Source of the DNA: Actinopolymorpha sp. NPDC004070
GTDB lineage: Bacteria; Actinomycetota; Actinomycetes; Propionibacteriales; Actinopolymorphaceae
DNA length: 64,000 nucleotides
Reading direction: 5' to 3'
Assembly: GCF_040610475.1 (NCBI RefSeq)
Contig: NZ_JBEXMJ010000017.1
Span: 1 to 64,000 of the forward strand
The notes under the pieces were generated by a model that saw only the letters and a program-made list of their open reading frames with translations, was not told the origin of the DNA and did not search any database. Position numbers and translations under genes: made by a program. Below, piece by piece: positions 1-8,938 of the stretch; the stretch's first letter is position 1, and every line of letters begins with the position of its first letter.

Positions 1-28
1 TCGAGACCGAGGCTGCTGCTCATCTGTC

Positions 29-850
29 ATGGACACCTGTGTACTCCTTCAACACGAAAGGTTGATCTCCGTACACAGACCATCTGACACGCCCGCGGCA
101 ATCATCGGCGCCGTCCTTGTCAAGATCCAGCCAAGCGACGCACAGGCCGCGCTGACGGCGCTGCCGGCCTCGCGAACCGAGAACGCGGAACTCCCGAAAG
201 CCCCACAAGATCGGGTACCTGTCATTGTCGCCTCGGCTATGCCGAGTGTCGTCGAGGTGCATGTGAAGTCCATCGGCGGGAGCTCCACCGGGTCGGGCAC
301 CGTTCTTACCAGATCAGGCCTCATCCTCACGAACTACCACGTCGTGGCCACCCACGACCTGGGCGCCACTCAGATCGACGTCAAGGTAGGAGGACAACAC
401 CCGGCGAGCCAGCAGGCGAGCATCATCAGCGCAGACCCAGCGGCGGACCTCGCCGTCATCCAGGTCACCAAGGAAGGAGGCTTCAAACCCGCGTCGCTGG
501 GCGACTCCTCCACGGTCGTGCCAGGCACCCAGGTCATCGCCATCGGCTCCCCCGAAGGCCTGCAAGGTTCGGTCACCACGGGCGTAGTCAGTGCACTCGA
601 CCGACCCGTACAGGTCGAGGGAACACGCACTGGCCAGGACAAGCCCCTCACCTACGCAGCGATCCAGACCGACGCCGCACTCAACCCCGGCAACTCCGGC
701 GGGCCGCTCCTCGACCTCGACGGACGCGTCATCGGCATCAACTCTTCGGTGTACACCCCGACCAGCGGCCCGCCGGTATCCGGCATCGGCTTCGCCATAC
801 CGATCAACGACGCCGAGAAGATCCTCGCTCACCTCGGCCCGTCGGCATGA
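29..850 (+). CDS. HtrA/DegP-type trypsin-like serine protease, no PDZ domain
   Basis: A 273-residue S1C-type protease core. The catalytic triad is readable: His104 in TNYHVV, Asp140 in DPAADLAVIQV and Ser223 in NPGNSGGPLLD. These enzymes normally degrade or sequester misfolded envelope proteins. This one ends straight after the protease fold (GIGFAIPINDAEKIL), so the C-terminal PDZ domain of DegP/HtrA is missing. No clear signal peptide or membrane helix is seen at the N-terminus. The frame stays open to the left edge of the window, so the ATG at 29 may not be the true start and the gene may be 5'-partial. It lies in the accessory segment that ends at tRNA-Arg. Family assignment is firm; start and localisation are not. 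Confidence 0.85.
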   Translation: MDTCVLLQHERLISVHRPSDTPAAIIGAVLVKIQPSDAQAALTALPASRTENAELPKAPQDRVPVIVASAMPSVVEVHVKSIGGSSTGSGTVLTRSGLILTNYHVVATHDLGATQIDVKVGGQHPASQQASIISADPAADLAVIQVTKEGGFKPASLGDSSTVVPGTQVIAIGSPEGLQGSVTTGVVSALDRPVQVEGTRTGQDKPLTYAAIQTDAALNPGNSGGPLLDLDGRVIGINSSVYTPTSGPPVSGIGFAIPINDAEKILAHLGPSA

Positions 851-965
851 CCACTTCAAGCGAACCCAGCGGGCCTGGTCGGCGTGCGCACGACCCGATC
901 GGAGGCCGTCGCCGCCCTCGTGATCCCGGTGGACTGGACCGCCTCGGTTCTCCGCAACTACCGCC

Positions 966-1424
966 CTATCTATTCGGTGGTGCGGCGCGTTGAAGCTCGC
1001 GCTCGGTCTCAGCGATGAGGCGGCGGGCCAGTTCGCTTTCGGCAGCAGCGACGACCGCTGAGATGTGGTGGGGATACATCCGCGCACGGATCGCAGCCAT
1101 GCGGGTGAGGTCACCAGTCATTTGTGCGTGCAGCAGTTGGGTGAGGATCTGTTCGGCCTGGGCGGTGGTCAGCTCCGGCACGGGCTCCGCGACCCAGTAC
1201 CAACAGGCGTCAACCTGGTGCGGCCAGCCCGGGACCCACACGAGGTCACGCCCCAAATAGGCGTTGGCCCAAACGCAGGCTTCACCAGCGTCCACCGGTC
1301 CGGTGATCCCGACCATGTGCCCATCGACATGGAGTTGCCAGCAGCGGTCCGGCTCGGTGTAGAAGATCAGTTCTGAGCGATACCAGGCTGGGTTACCCCA
1401 CTGGGACTCTCTGTCCGTGGTCAT
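966..1424 (-). CDS. Hypothetical protein
   Basis: A 152-residue protein of unknown function. The ATG at 1424 is chosen because a strong GAGGAGGGG Shine-Dalgarno lies just upstream; a longer open frame exists but has no such site. The N-terminal two thirds are rich in Trp and Tyr (RCWQLHVDGH, VWVPGWP, CWYWVAEP). The C-terminal third reads as amphipathic helix (AEQILTQLLHAQM and AESELARRLIAETERELQR). I recognise no domain. It sits between the protease and mobile-element wreckage, so it is probably element cargo. Confidence 0.6.
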   Translation of the reverse strand: MTTDRESQWGNPAWYRSELIFYTEPDRCWQLHVDGHMVGITGPVDAGEACVWANAYLGRDLVWVPGWPHQVDACWYWVAEPVPELTTAQAEQILTQLLHAQMTGDLTRMAAIRARMYPHHISAVVAAAESELARRLIAETERELQRAAPPNR

Positions 1425-1757
1425 GGCGGCCCCCTCCTCGAGCCTGGAAAGGCGCCGATGAGCGGTGGCCCGCCGGCGCGGGCGCAGGATCTCTTGCGTG
1501 GGCTCCGAGAGCCGCAACTCACCACGTCAAGGATCCGTCGTGCCCCTCGGCCACATCGACTGGATGAGGTGACACTCACCGAAGCACGCTCACTGCGGTC
1601 CTCTGCGAGCCAGTCGGCGTCTGGTGCGGTGACGACTACCTCGATAACGTCATGCAGGCTGGGGCTCGTCGGCTCTTGCGCGGTGAGGACAAGCTGTCCG
1701 GGGGAACAGGTCGTCGACGAGCTCGACCACGCCGACGCCACCGGCGGCTCCGGCCAG
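1425..1757. other. Gene-free stretch between hypothetical gene and Rep remnant
   Basis: Roughly 330 bp in which no frame gives a convincing protein. It directly precedes the replication-initiator remnant and may be more decayed element DNA, but nothing specific can be named. Confidence 0.4.
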
Positions 1758-1940
1758 CTCGACAAGCACGGCCGTCGTCGGCTGCTGTCCGGCCCCGCGG
1801 TGGCGGGGTATCTGGCGAAGTACGCCACGAAGGTGACCGAGGCGGCCGGCCACACTCCCGCAAGATCACCGATGAGTCCATCGACTCTTACGCCAACGAC
1901 ACTCACCCCGGTCGGCTCATCGAGGCGTGCTGGCGACTCA
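1758..1940 (+). pseudogene. RepSA-like replication initiator remnant
   Basis: Two adjoining reading frames together resemble the middle of actinobacterial replication initiators such as those of pSAM2-type integrative elements. At about 1800-1850 one frame reads VAGYLAKYATKVTEAAG. At 1862-1940 another reads KITDESIDSYANDTHPGRL followed by IEACWRL. A frameshift lies between them and both ends are missing, so no functional protein can be made. In intact elements this protein starts replication of the excised circle. Together with the integrase remnant and tRNA-Arg nearby, it points to a dead integrative and conjugative element. The assignment rests on motif recall and would need a profile search. 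Confidence 0.55.
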
Positions 1941-1942
1941 GC

Positions 1943-2266
1943 GAGCAAGGCGACCAACCGGCCGTGGTCGTGGAAGTCGATCGGCCTGACCGGAAACTTT
2001 GGCGCTCCAGCGCAAGTCCGATCGGTCGATGCGTACGCGGCGGCGTTGGCGGCGCTGTCGAGTCGTGCGAGCTCCACGCCGAAGCTGCGCAATGGCCGAG
2101 GCGAGGCGATCCAGGCACTGCGGCTCGTGCGCCGTTCGGGGGTCAAGGCACCTACTCAGGCAGTCAACCAGCTAAAGGCTTTGGTGATGTCGGCACCGGA
2201 CGAGCTGGTGAGCGTCTGCGTGATCTGTCGACCACGATGTTGATCCGTACCTGCGCCGGGATGTAA
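1943..2266 (+). pseudogene. IS110-family transposase N-terminal remnant
   Basis: A frame-broken copy of the N-terminal half of an IS110 transposase. The pieces come in the expected order: VVVEVDRPDRKLW (about 1958-2003), then in another frame DAYAAALAALSSRASSTPK and EAIQALRLVRRSGVKA through VNQLKALVMSAPDEL (about 2025-2195), then ERLRDLSTTMLIRTCAG (about 2205-2262). At least two frameshifts separate them. The C-terminal half with the Ser-rich transposase_20 domain is absent. It abuts the Rep remnant without a gap, so the insertion sequence probably landed inside rep before both decayed. Confidence 0.7.
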
Positions 2267-2476
2267 CCACCCGGGCGGATTAGCAACCCCGCGACCGCGA
2301 CCAAACTGCGATGAGAACGCTGCTCCCCCTGGGGTTCGACGGGCACACTCGGCTGAGTCTCGGTGCAGGGCTGGGCGGCGTGATCGACGCCGATCGGCTG
2401 GAACCACGGGGGCTGGATAGGCCCGTCTAGACTGCTGTCTGTAGGGGGGTGGGCAAAGCGCCTTCCACCGAATCCC

Positions 2477-3775
2477 ATGATCACACCACATAGTCCCTCT
2501 CAACGGGAGATCCGTCGTCGGCTGTGGCTTGAGGGCACCGCCGAGCTGACCCGCGCGCTGTTGGGTGGCCTTGGCATCCACGAGGCGATGAACATGCTCA
2601 CTCAGCGGATGCGGAGGATCTCCGCTGCGGACTTTGTCGCCGTAGTCCTGGTCGATCAGGCCGACCCTGCCAGCGTGGTCTATGAGGCGGTCGAGGGACT
2701 CGGCATCAAGCACGGTATGGGCACCCGGCTTCCGCGCCGGGGCCTGACGGCCGCAACGCTCAGGACCGGGGAGCCGCTCCTCATCGCGGATTTGCCCAGC
2801 GATGAGCGGTTCGACCCACCGGATGCCTGGCGGAACACGTTGCGGGAGATCGGCCCAGCCGTGTTCATGCCGCTGATCGCCGAAGGGATTCCCCAGGGCG
2901 CACTCATCGTCGGATGGCGGCGGGCATCGGGCCAGGAGCATTTCGATACCGAAGAGACAACCCAGTTGCAGATCTTCGCCGATTACGCAGCCTTGGCACT
3001 ACAACGGGTCCGGGACCAAGAACAACGTAGACGTCGCGACCGCTGGTTGGAGACCACAGCGGGGATGGCTCGCCTTCTGCTGGGTGAGGTCGACCGCGAC
3101 GACGCGATGCGTATGATGGTCCGCCAGCTGCGCGGTGCTGTCGGCGCCGATGTGGTCGGGGTTATTCTGGTCGACCCCATCGATCCGACCTCCGCGAGAG
3201 CCATCATCTTCGAGGGCTTGGGCCGGCCTGTCCCGCCGGGACGGCGGCTTCCCATGCAGGGCCTGGTCCCCCAGGTGATCAAATCGGGTGAGCGGGTCGT
3301 CAGTTTTTACTACACCAGGGAGCCCGGCTACCAACCACCCGCGGAGTGGGCGGAGGCCCTGTCCGACGTCGGGCTGGGGATGCTGATTCCGCTGCTGTCG
3401 GACAACAACACCTTCGGCGTGCTGTTCGCCGCCTGGCGACGCGGCTCACCCCTTGAGCACTCCGCCGCGAACGAGGTCGAGCAGGTCCAGACCTTCGCCG
3501 ATCTGACCGCTCTCGCACTCCACCGGGTGCGTAGCCAAAACGACCGTGCGCAACTGCTCCTGCTCCAAGACCGCGACCGGATCGCCCGCGACATCTCCGA
3601 TGCCGTGCTCCAACGTCTGTTCGCCACCGCCCTCCGTCTCCGGACCGCCTACGACAAGTGCCCGGAACAGCAGGTACAACAGTCCATCCTTGCGGCGATC
3701 CGCGAACTGGACGAGATCAACGAGGAGATCCGGTCTGCGATCTTCCGGATCCGCCCTGACGAAGCCGGTGAATAG
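2477..3775 (+). CDS. Tandem-GAF protein with degenerate histidine-kinase stub
   Basis: A 432-residue protein with two GAF sensory domains (about 40-180 and 205-345) followed by a short HisKA_3-like dimerisation segment. This is the layout of DevS/DosS kinases but without the HATPase_c domain. In DevS-type kinases the H-box is R-D-L-H-D; here residues 371-375 read R-D-I-S-D, so the phospho-acceptor His is a Ser (374). The protein ends about 55 residues later. It therefore should not autophosphorylate and may act as a ligand-binding dimer or be a decaying kinase. No partner response regulator is adjacent. The ATG at 2477 has no clear Shine-Dalgarno. It lies between the IS110 and integrase remnants. 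Confidence 0.8.
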   Translation: MITPHSPSQREIRRRLWLEGTAELTRALLGGLGIHEAMNMLTQRMRRISAADFVAVVLVDQADPASVVYEAVEGLGIKHGMGTRLPRRGLTAATLRTGEPLLIADLPSDERFDPPDAWRNTLREIGPAVFMPLIAEGIPQGALIVGWRRASGQEHFDTEETTQLQIFADYAALALQRVRDQEQRRRRDRWLETTAGMARLLLGEVDRDDAMRMMVRQLRGAVGADVVGVILVDPIDPTSARAIIFEGLGRPVPPGRRLPMQGLVPQVIKSGERVVSFYYTREPGYQPPAEWAEALSDVGLGMLIPLLSDNNTFGVLFAAWRRGSPLEHSAANEVEQVQTFADLTALALHRVRSQNDRAQLLLLQDRDRIARDISDAVLQRLFATALRLRTAYDKCPEQQVQQSILAAIRELDEINEEIRSAIFRIRPDEAGE

Positions 3776-3861
3776 CTCGCCCGGGTGGCAGATGTGAGCC
3801 GTTGATCGGCGTGTGGGTACTGATGGCTTCGCAGAGCACGCCCATCGCGTAGGAGTCCGCG

Positions 3862-4329
3862 ATGCTCGGTGACGTAGCTGTCCCGGAGCTTCGCCCGATG
3901 GGGGTCCGGGAGTGGGTCGCGCAGATGAGTCGGAGTGGTCTGAGTCCTTCGCGGGTCGGCCAGGCGTACCGGCTGCCGGCGCAGATCCTCAAGACTGCTC
4001 AGCTGGATGGGCTGGTGGCCGCTTCTCCCTGCGTGGGTGTCCAGCTTCCGCGGCTGCCCGAGCATGAGCCGACGATCCTGAAGCCGGTGCAGGTGGCCGA
4101 CCTGGCGGGGGCGATGCCCGGTCCCTATGACCTGTTCGTCCTGGCCTTGGCCTACACCGGCTGCCGGTTCGGTGAGCTGACGGCGTTGCAGTGGAGGTAC
4201 GTGGACCTGGCGTCGGGGTGCATCACGGTGGCCTCGTCTCTGTCGGATGCCAACGGTGTGTTGACGTTCGAGGAGCCGAACGCCCGGCCGTGCAACCAGG
4301 ATGGCCGGCCGATGCGGAGGCCGGGTTGA
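3862..4329 (+). pseudogene. Tyrosine integrase, N-terminal/central fragment
   Basis: About 150 residues resembling the core-binding domain and the start of the catalytic domain of actinobacterial element integrases. It covers the SAM-like core-binding region (VREWVAQMSRSGLSPSRVGQ), PRLPEHEPTILKPVQVADL, and the first catalytic Arg region GCRFGELTALQW. It stops soon after FEEPNARP, so the HxxR, H/W and nucleophilic Tyr motifs are absent; the N-terminal arm is missing too. It ends 37 bp from the 3' end of tRNA-Arg and points toward it, the usual position of int in a tRNA-integrated element. Confidence 0.8.
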
Positions 4330-4365
4330 TCATCCGCACTGCGGCTGACCTGGGATTTCGGTGGG

Positions 4366-4438
4366 TGCCCCCGGCAGGATTCGAACCTGCGACACACGGT
4401 TTAGGAAACCGTTGCTCTATCCCCTGAGCTACGAGGGC
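4366..4438 (-). tRNA. tRNA-Arg (anticodon CCT)
   Basis: A 73-nt cloverleaf on the minus strand. The acceptor stem GCCCTCG pairs with CGGGGGC with one U-G wobble, the D arm is GCTC/GAGC, the anticodon stem ACGGT/ACCGT encloses TTCCTAA (anticodon CCT, reading AGG), and the T arm is GCAGG-TTCGAAT-CCTGC. The discriminator is A and CCA is not encoded. An integrase remnant lies next to its 3' end, so it probably served as an attachment site. Confidence 0.95.
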
Positions 4439-4631
4439 GCGGTTGCTCACCTTACCGGGCGGCGGCGGGTCACGAATGCCCAGGACTGCCCCGGTGCGGA
4501 GCGTACCGCCGGATCCGCTCCGAGAGACCCTGCGACAACGACTTCGCAGGAGTATGGTCCCGCCCATGTCCTGGCCCCCGGCAGACGTCGGCCCCCGGAC
4601 GCGCCTGCTGGTCGGGGCGTCCGGAGGTCCC

Positions 4632-4889
4632 TCAGCCGTTCGCCCGACGCTCGCGCAGGGCTCGTACGGCGCGTACCACCCGAAGCGGGAGCAGTCCGAC
4701 AAGCGGGGCGCGCCGGCCAAGATCCGCACTGTCCTCGCGGTCGAAGGCGGCGGCGTAACGGCCGGCCTCGGCGGCGGTGGGGTAGCGCTTGCTGCCCGTG
4801 GCGCCACAGTCGCGCTGGCACCGCCAGGTCATGGTCTCGCCCTCGGCGGAGAAGCGATACCGATGGCCGAGAATCCGACAGCGCACCAT
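4632..4889 (-). CDS. Small conserved protein with Cys pair
   Basis: An 85-residue protein starting MVRCRILGHRYRF. It reads like small actinobacterial or phage-type zinc-ribbon-like proteins: GHRYRFSAEGETMTWRCQRD, then CGATGSKRYPTAAEAGRYAA, then a basic LGRRAPLVGLLPLRV tail. Three Cys (one at residue 4, and C-x3-C in the middle) could bind metal. The ATG at 4889 is preceded by AGGA at about 10 nt; a longer frame to 4964 lacks a better start. It lies beside tRNA-Arg on the same strand. Function unknown; the DUF1660-like label is a guess. Confidence 0.6.
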   Translation of the reverse strand: MVRCRILGHRYRFSAEGETMTWRCQRDCGATGSKRYPTAAEAGRYAAAFDREDSADLGRRAPLVGLLPLRVVRAVRALRERRANG

Positions 4890-5014
4890 GTCGGCGCATC
4901 CTACGGCGCCACCTGGACGTACGCCATTTCGCCGCGAGCAAGTCCGCTCGCGCGTGCGGAGCATCTCACCGCGCGTCCCATCCGCCTTCCCTGAGCGAGT
5001 GAAACGGACTGCTC

Positions 5015-6892
5015 ATGTCGTCAACCACGTTGGACACCATTCGTACCCGGGTCCCAGCCCGGCTCGACCGCCTGCCATGGTCGCGATTCCACTGGCGGGT
5101 GGTGATCGGCCTCGGCACCGTCTGGATCCTCGACGGTCTCGAGGTGACGATCGTCGGCTCGGTGGCGAGCCGCATGATCGAGAAGGGCAGTGGGATCCAC
5201 CTGACTGCCGGCGACATCGGGACCGCCGCCGCGATCTACGTCCTGGGCGCCTGCCTGGGTGCGTTGTTCTTCGGTCAGCTCACCGACCGGTTCGGCCGCA
5301 AGAAGCTGTTCCTGCTCACCCTGGGCGTCTACATCGTCGCCACGGTGGCCACGGCGTTCGCCTTCGCCCCGTGGTACTTCTTCCTGGCCAGGTTCTTCAC
5401 CGGCATGGGCATCGGCGGGGAGTACTCCGCGATCAACTCCGCGATCGACGAGCTCATCCCCGCCCGCAACCGCGGCCAGGTGGACATCGCAATCAACGGC
5501 AGCTACTGGGTCGGCTCCGCGCTCGGCAGCATCGCTGCGATCTTCCTGCTCTCCGACATCTTCGCCACCGACTTCGGCTGGCGGCTGGCGTTCGGGGTGG
5601 GCGGCATCTTCGGCCTGGCCATCCTGGTCGTCCGCCGGCACGTGCCCGAAAGCCCGCGGTGGTTGTTCATCCACGGCCGTGAGGACGAGGCGGAGAAGAT
5701 CGTCGACTCGATCGAACGCGAGGTCCGCGAGGAGGCCGACGGGGACATCCCCGAACCCGGCGAGAGCATCACGGTCCGCCAGCGCAAGACCATTCCCTTC
5801 CGGGAGCTCGCCAAGGTCGCGATCAGGAAGTACCCGCACCGCACCCTGCTCGGTCTCGCGCTGTTCATCGGGCAGGCGTTCCTCTACAACGCGGTCACCT
5901 TCGACCTGGGCACCATCCTCAGTACGTACTTCAAGGTGGCGTCCGGCTCGGTGCCGTTCTTCCTGGCGGTGTTCGCCGTCGGCAACTTCCTCGGCCCACT
6001 GTTGCTGGGAAGGCTTTTCGACACTGTCGGACGTAAACCGATGATCGCCGGGAGCTACCTCGGCGCCGCCGTGATGACGGCAGTCGTCGGCTTCCTGCTC
6101 ATGAGCCACTCGCTGAACTCGATCTCGTTCATCGTGTTGCTGGCGATCGGCTTCTTCATCGCCTCGGCCGGTGCCAGCTCGGCGTACCTCACGGTCAGCG
6201 AGATCTTCCCGATGGAAACCCGGGCGCTCGCGATCGCGTTGTTCTACGCGGTCGGTACGGCGATCGGCGGCATCACCGGGCCGTTGCTGTTCGGCCAGTT
6301 CATCCACAGCGGCAACCTCGGTCTGGTGGCGCTGGGCTTCTTCATCGGCGCCGTCGCGATGGCCTTCGGCGGCGTGGCCGAACTGGTGTTCGGGGTGCGC
6401 GCCGAGCAGCAGTCCCTGGAGAACATCGCCCGCCCGCTCACCGCGGAGGAAGCAGACGAGAACGCCGGCGCGGGGGAGCAGGCGGAAGGAGAACCCGAGG
6501 ACGAGGAGCGGGCGAGGGCGCGGGATGCGGCTCGTAGGGCCGAGACCGAACGCGACGAACGCATCGCCCGGCGGTCCGAACGCCAACGTACGCAGCGATA
6601 CCGGCCCGGCCCGGGTACGTCGTTCTACTCCCCCGGCATGCACGCCTCCGGCGCCTCGCCCAGCCAGAGCCGCGTGGCCGGGGAACGTGCCCTCGACGAG
6701 GAGGTCGCCCTGATCTCCAACCTGGTCCGCGAACACGGAAAGATGGACCGGGACACCATGTTCCGCGAACTCGGCGCCCGCCGGTGGGGCCCCCGCCGGT
6801 TCGAGATCGCACTGAGGACGGCCGTCGCCGACGGTCTCATCCGGCCCACCGGTCGCCGGCAGTTCGGCCCGCCCGAGGACCAGGGCCGGTAA
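5015..6892 (+). CDS. MFS transporter with long cytoplasmic C-terminal tail
   Basis: A 625-residue major facilitator carrier. Residues 25-480 hold 12 predicted helices with the family signature GQLTDRFGRKKLF between helices 2 and 3, an RFFTGMGIGGEY motif typical of sugar/metabolite:H+ symporters, and a second-half copy LLGRLFDTVGRKPM. The substrate cannot be read. The unusual part is the last 145 residues: a charged stretch (EDEERARARDAARRAETERD) that looks coiled-coil, a Pro/Gly linker, then about 60 residues (ALDEEVALISNLVREHGKMD onward) resembling a winged-helix fold. Such a tail might regulate transport or bind a partner. It ends against a strong bidirectional hairpin. Confidence 0.85.
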   Translation: MSSTTLDTIRTRVPARLDRLPWSRFHWRVVIGLGTVWILDGLEVTIVGSVASRMIEKGSGIHLTAGDIGTAAAIYVLGACLGALFFGQLTDRFGRKKLFLLTLGVYIVATVATAFAFAPWYFFLARFFTGMGIGGEYSAINSAIDELIPARNRGQVDIAINGSYWVGSALGSIAAIFLLSDIFATDFGWRLAFGVGGIFGLAILVVRRHVPESPRWLFIHGREDEAEKIVDSIEREVREEADGDIPEPGESITVRQRKTIPFRELAKVAIRKYPHRTLLGLALFIGQAFLYNAVTFDLGTILSTYFKVASGSVPFFLAVFAVGNFLGPLLLGRLFDTVGRKPMIAGSYLGAAVMTAVVGFLLMSHSLNSISFIVLLAIGFFIASAGASSAYLTVSEIFPMETRALAIALFYAVGTAIGGITGPLLFGQFIHSGNLGLVALGFFIGAVAMAFGGVAELVFGVRAEQQSLENIARPLTAEEADENAGAGEQAEGEPEDEERARARDAARRAETERDERIARRSERQRTQRYRPGPGTSFYSPGMHASGASPSQSRVAGERALDEEVALISNLVREHGKMDRDTMFRELGARRWGPRRFEIALRTAVADGLIRPTGRRQFGPPEDQGR

Positions 6893-6944
6893 GTCGGCAC
6901 CAGGTCGCAGTGGTTCAGGAGTAGTTCAGCAGGAGAGGCAACAG

Positions 6945-6975
6945 CAGGCGCGCCGGTCGACGACCGGCGCGCCTG
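6945..6975. terminator. Bidirectional hairpin terminator
   Basis: A perfect 15-bp inverted repeat (CAGGCGCGCCGGTCG and its complement) around a single central base, so the real loop is 3-5 nt. It lies between the convergent MFS and 2-hydroxyacid dehydrogenase genes, with short A/T-richer flanks and no long T run. Confidence 0.75.
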
Positions 6976-7008
6976 TTGCTGTCAGAGACGTCAGAAACGT
7001 CAGTGCCG

Positions 7009-7932
7009 TCAGTAGCCGCGCTCGACCTCGACCAAGCCGACGAGCTCCTCACCGGCGATGTAGCGCTGGACGTTCTCGTGCACCCGCCTGGTGAGCCCAG
7101 GGATGAGCAGGCTGGGCGGGTTGGCCGAGTGGGGAGTGATCAGCGCGCGCGGCTCGTTCCAGAGCGGATGGCCGTCCGGGAGCGGCTCGGGGTCGGTGAC
7201 GTCCAGGCCGGCTCCGGCGATGCTGCCCGCCCGCAGCGCCTCGACCAGCGCGTCGGTGTCGATCAGCGAGCCGCGGGCGATGTTGACCAGCCAGGCGTGC
7301 GGCTGCATCAGTCCGAGCTCCCGGGCGCCGATCAGGTGCTTGGTCTCCGCCGTCGACGGAGCGCCGATCACGACCACGTCGGAGGCGGTCAGTACGTCGT
7401 CCAGCCGGTCCGGGGTGTAGGTCTCCGCGGCACCGGGCACCGGCGTACCCGAGCGGGTGATCGCGAGCACGCGGACCCGCAGTGGCTCCAGCATCCGGAT
7501 CAGCGCCCGGCCGATGCCGCCGCAGCCGACGATGCCGACCGTGGAGTCCAGCAGCGTTCCGGACCGCACGTTCGTCCAGGTCCGCTCGCCGGCCAGCGTG
7601 TGCAGCCGGCGTACCCCCGCGAGCATCAGCGCCAGCGTGTGCTCGGCGACACCGTCGGCGTAGCTGCCGACCGCGCAGGTGTAGACCTTGCCGGAGGTGA
7701 AGATGCCCTCCCGGAACCACGACTCGATGCCGGCCGACGGAAGCTGCACCCACCTGATGCCGTCGTGGTCGACGTCCTTGAACTGGTCGGGCGACCCGCC
7801 CCACCACACCAGCGCCTCGGCCTGCGTGGGGTCGTCGACCACCTCGCCACCGGCCGTCTTGACGGCCTCGAGGAGTTCGGGCAGCTGCTGTGGGCCGACA
7901 TAGATCCTGGGGGTATGTGCTCCGGAGGTCAT
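7009..7932 (-). CDS. D-isomer-specific 2-hydroxyacid dehydrogenase
   Basis: A 307-residue NAD(P)-dependent oxidoreductase that reduces 2-keto acids or oxidises D-2-hydroxy acids. The Rossmann motif VGIVGCGGIGRALI lies at about 127-140. The catalytic Arg is in NIARGSLID, the Glu in DPEPLPDGHPLW and the His in TPHSAN. The length is normal. PhyH dioxygenase and aldo/keto reductase genes follow in the same direction upstream, spaced by about 60 and 230 bp, so these are neighbours rather than a tight operon. The substrate is not predictable. Confidence 0.9.
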   Translation of the reverse strand: MTSGAHTPRIYVGPQQLPELLEAVKTAGGEVVDDPTQAEALVWWGGSPDQFKDVDHDGIRWVQLPSAGIESWFREGIFTSGKVYTCAVGSYADGVAEHTLALMLAGVRRLHTLAGERTWTNVRSGTLLDSTVGIVGCGGIGRALIRMLEPLRVRVLAITRSGTPVPGAAETYTPDRLDDVLTASDVVVIGAPSTAETKHLIGARELGLMQPHAWLVNIARGSLIDTDALVEALRAGSIAGAGLDVTDPEPLPDGHPLWNEPRALITPHSANPPSLLIPGLTRRVHENVQRYIAGEELVGLVEVERGY

Positions 7933-7993
7933 GCGACCAGTATCTCCGCGCGGCAGTTTGTCGCGATCGGCGGTGGTCGCCCGGACGGTGATC

Positions 7994-8782
7994 TCAGCTT
8001 GCCCGGCGGGCGGCCACGTCCTCGGCGGTCACGTCGAGCAGGAACCGCTGTGCCGGACTGAGCCGGTCGTACGTCGTGGAACGGATGTAGGCCTTCTGGT
8101 CCAGCTGCTGGGGGAGGTCGCGAGTGCAGAACGCCATGTGCATCGCCCGCCTGGGCCGGTCGGAGCTGTTGAGCGTACCGCCGTGCCAGAGGTGGCTGTT
8201 GAAGATCACCACCGTGCCGGCGGGGGCGAGCAGCTGAACCTCGTCGGGATGGGCGTCCTTGGGGTCGGCCATCTCCCTGCCGGGGAGCTTGGCCCACCGG
8301 TGCGAGCCCGGGACGACCCGGGTGGCGCCGTTGTCGGCGGTGAAGTCGTCCAGCAGCCAGATGGAGTTGCACACGCGGTACGCACCGGGCTGGACGGGCT
8401 CGCCGTAGTCGGTGTGCAGACCCTGGAGTCCCTTGCCCGGCCGGGAGGCGCGGCTGTTGAGGGAGAACACCTTGAAGTCGCCGAGTACGTGCCGCATGCC
8501 GGCCAGCACCCGTGGATGGGTGAAGCACACGTCGAACATCGGGTCCTTGTTGATCAGGTCCGACAGCCGGTCCGCGCCCTCCTCCTGGTGCACCTCCAGG
8601 CCGGCCCGCTCGCCCTCGGCGGCGGTGAGCTCGGCCAGGCGCGTGTTGAACGCCGCGACCTGCTCGGAGCTGAGGATGCCCGGCAGCGGGAGGAAGCCGT
8701 CCCGGTCGAGCTGGTCCTTCTCCTTGCTGGACAGGGTTTCGTCGGTGACGGCGAGGTCGCGCAGTGCGGTCGCCATGTCCAT
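7994..8782 (-). CDS. Phytanoyl-CoA dioxygenase (PhyH) family protein
   Basis: A 262-residue Fe(II)/2-oxoglutarate oxygenase. The metal-binding triad is visible as HTDYGEP (HxD) and the distal His in FNSHLWHGG; the following DRPRRAMH Arg is placed to bind 2-oxoglutarate. PVQPGAYRVCNSIWLLDDF is the usual core strand. ATG at 8782 is preferred because GGAG sits 6 nt upstream; an ATG at 8815 lacks a site. Family members hydroxylate fatty acyl chains, amino acids or natural products, and nothing here fixes the substrate. Confidence 0.85.
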   Translation of the reverse strand: MDMATALRDLAVTDETLSSKEKDQLDRDGFLPLPGILSSEQVAAFNTRLAELTAAEGERAGLEVHQEEGADRLSDLINKDPMFDVCFTHPRVLAGMRHVLGDFKVFSLNSRASRPGKGLQGLHTDYGEPVQPGAYRVCNSIWLLDDFTADNGATRVVPGSHRWAKLPGREMADPKDAHPDEVQLLAPAGTVVIFNSHLWHGGTLNSSDRPRRAMHMAFCTRDLPQQLDQKAYIRSTTYDRLSPAQRFLLDVTAEDVAARRAS

Positions 8783-8938
8783 GGTGCGCTCCGTTCGGTC
8801 GAGTTCGCGCTCCATGGTTCGCCGCGTTCGGGCGGGTGTTCCACCACTTGGCCGCCTGCGGTCACCGGCTGGCCCGAAGCGGCTGATGCGGCTCTCGCGG
8901 GTGACGCGGGCGGTGTGCGTACGCCCGGGTGGTGTACG

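Noticed and set aside
4366..4438. Attachment-site duplicate of the tRNA-Arg 3' end within 1-4365
   Set aside because: I looked for a second copy of the T-arm/acceptor sequence and saw none; it may lie outside the window or be lost.
5021..6736. Long antisense open frame across the MFS gene
   Set aside because: Typical high-GC shadow frame: acidic/Arg low-complexity translation without domains, fully explained by the real gene on the other strand.
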